From Bacillota bacterium (GTDB lineage: Bacteria; Bacillota; Clostridia; Lachnospirales; Cellulosilyticaceae): a stretch of DNA of 6,688 bases. The translations under genes were made by a program, and so were the position numbers. Under the pieces are notes generated by a model. The model worked only from the letters and a program-made list of their open reading frames with translations. It was not told the origin of the DNA and searched no databases. Shown piece by piece: positions 6,330 to 6,688 of the stretch. How positions within the stretch are numbered: the stretch's first letter is position 1; each line of letters begins with the position of its first letter. The stretch lies in the NCBI GenBank assembly GCA_023415525.1, contig JAEZKI010000139.1:1-6688 (forward strand), read 5' to 3'.

Positions 6330-6404
6330 GAAGTAATGTTAGGAAAAGACTCATTGAATTTTTTTGCATTTATAAATCCCTCAAGGATTTTGCCTTTAAA
6401 GACG

Positions 6405-6455
6405 AAAAAAGCCAAGAAACCCATACTTATAGTATGTAACCTCTTGGCCTTTTTT
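6405..6455 (-). terminator. Terminator of the right-edge gene, upstream of the helicase
   Basis: AAAAAAGCCAAGA (6405-6417) pairs with TCTTGGCCTTTTTT (6442-6455), 13 bp with one bulged C. Inside, a perfect 6-bp hairpin CATACT/AGTATG (6422-6427 and 6431-6436) has a TAT loop. On the minus strand the stem runs into TTTTTTCG, and it lies 76 nt after the stop of the right-edge gene, so it most likely ends that transcript before the helicase promoter. Six T on the plus strand would also allow function in that direction, but no plus-strand gene is seen. Confidence 0.75.
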
Positions 6456-6530
6456 ATGCGCTACTCTTTATTTATCTCACTTGATTACCAATCATTACTT
6501 TTAAGCCCTGGTCTACTTTATTTTTTGACT

Positions 6531-6688
6531 CTACTTTTTATAAGGCTCTGAAGCTGCTATTGCCTTATCATATCTAGCAACCTGCTTCACAATAACTTCT
6601 TCAGTGGATTCTTTTACATTATGGGCAATCAACTTGGTATCATCTACAAATTCAGTTTCTACTCTTTTATTATTTATAAAGACATGAC
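6531..6688 (-). CDS. C-terminal end of an unrecognised protein, cut by window edge
   Basis: The minus strand is open from the right edge to a TAG at 6531-6533, giving 51 residues that begin HVFINNKRVETEF and end IAASEPYKK. The composition (mixed charged and aliphatic residues, few of the Phe/Tyr/Ile runs of A+T-rich non-coding DNA) and the terminator downstream support a real gene. The piece is too short for a family call: it looks like one or two strands followed by a helix (ESTEEVIVKQVARYDKAIAA). No membrane segment is visible. It is transcribed toward the helicase gene but separated from it by a terminator and a promoter. Confidence 0.6.
   Translation of the reverse strand, partial: HVFINNKRVETEFVDDTKLIAHNVKESTEEVIVKQVARYDKAIAASEPYKK

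Noticed and set aside
6336..6551. Plus-strand 71-codon open frame near the right end
   Set aside because: It crosses the hairpin terminator at 6405-6455 and the end of the minus-strand gene, has no ribosome binding site, and its composition is that of non-coding DNA.

Overview
The window looks like a chromosomal segment from a low-GC Bacillota, probably a clostridium. This rests on A+T-rich intergenic DNA, strong AAGGAGG-type ribosome binding sites, a ~320-residue thymidylate synthase with the long insert, a 65-residue CspA-type cold-shock protein and a CshA/DeaD-type helicase. I cannot name the species. I see no mobile element, CRISPR array, tRNA or rRNA.

Layout, left to right. (1) The 3' part of a hemolysin III / TrhA (PAQR-like) membrane protein gene (+), cut by the window edge. 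(2) An intergenic hairpin, then a convergent gene (-) for a 489-residue secreted protein of unknown function, whose two halves look like diverged copies of one beta-rich module. (3) A cspA-family gene (-) with its own terminator and a long structured leader whose 5' part can pair with the Shine-Dalgarno sequence. (4) A divergent promoter region leading to a thyA-folA pair (+): thymidylate synthase makes dTMP and dihydrofolate, and dihydrofolate reductase recycles the latter. (5) A 55-nt interrupted hairpin between folA and a convergent DEAD-box RNA helicase gene (-) with a DbpA-type RNA-binding domain and an RG-rich tail. (6) A promoter/leader region, a further hairpin terminator, and the last 51 codons of an unrecognised gene (-) running off the right edge.

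Two observations deserve most attention. The helicase reading frame clearly extends upstream of its first ATG: the extra residues hold the conserved N-terminal part of the family, including the Phe 17 residues before the Q motif. Yet that stretch has no ATG, GTG, TTG or CTG. The only start candidates placed correctly behind an AGAGG site are ATT or ATA, so this is either near-cognate initiation (as in infC), a lost ATG, or a sequence error. Second, the csp leader can form a stem that hides the whole ribosome binding site, with a second hairpin in its loop, which suggests post-transcriptional, possibly temperature-dependent, control.

Most of the window is ordinary housekeeping DNA. I see no convincing wholly new system; the secreted two-module protein is the least explained gene.
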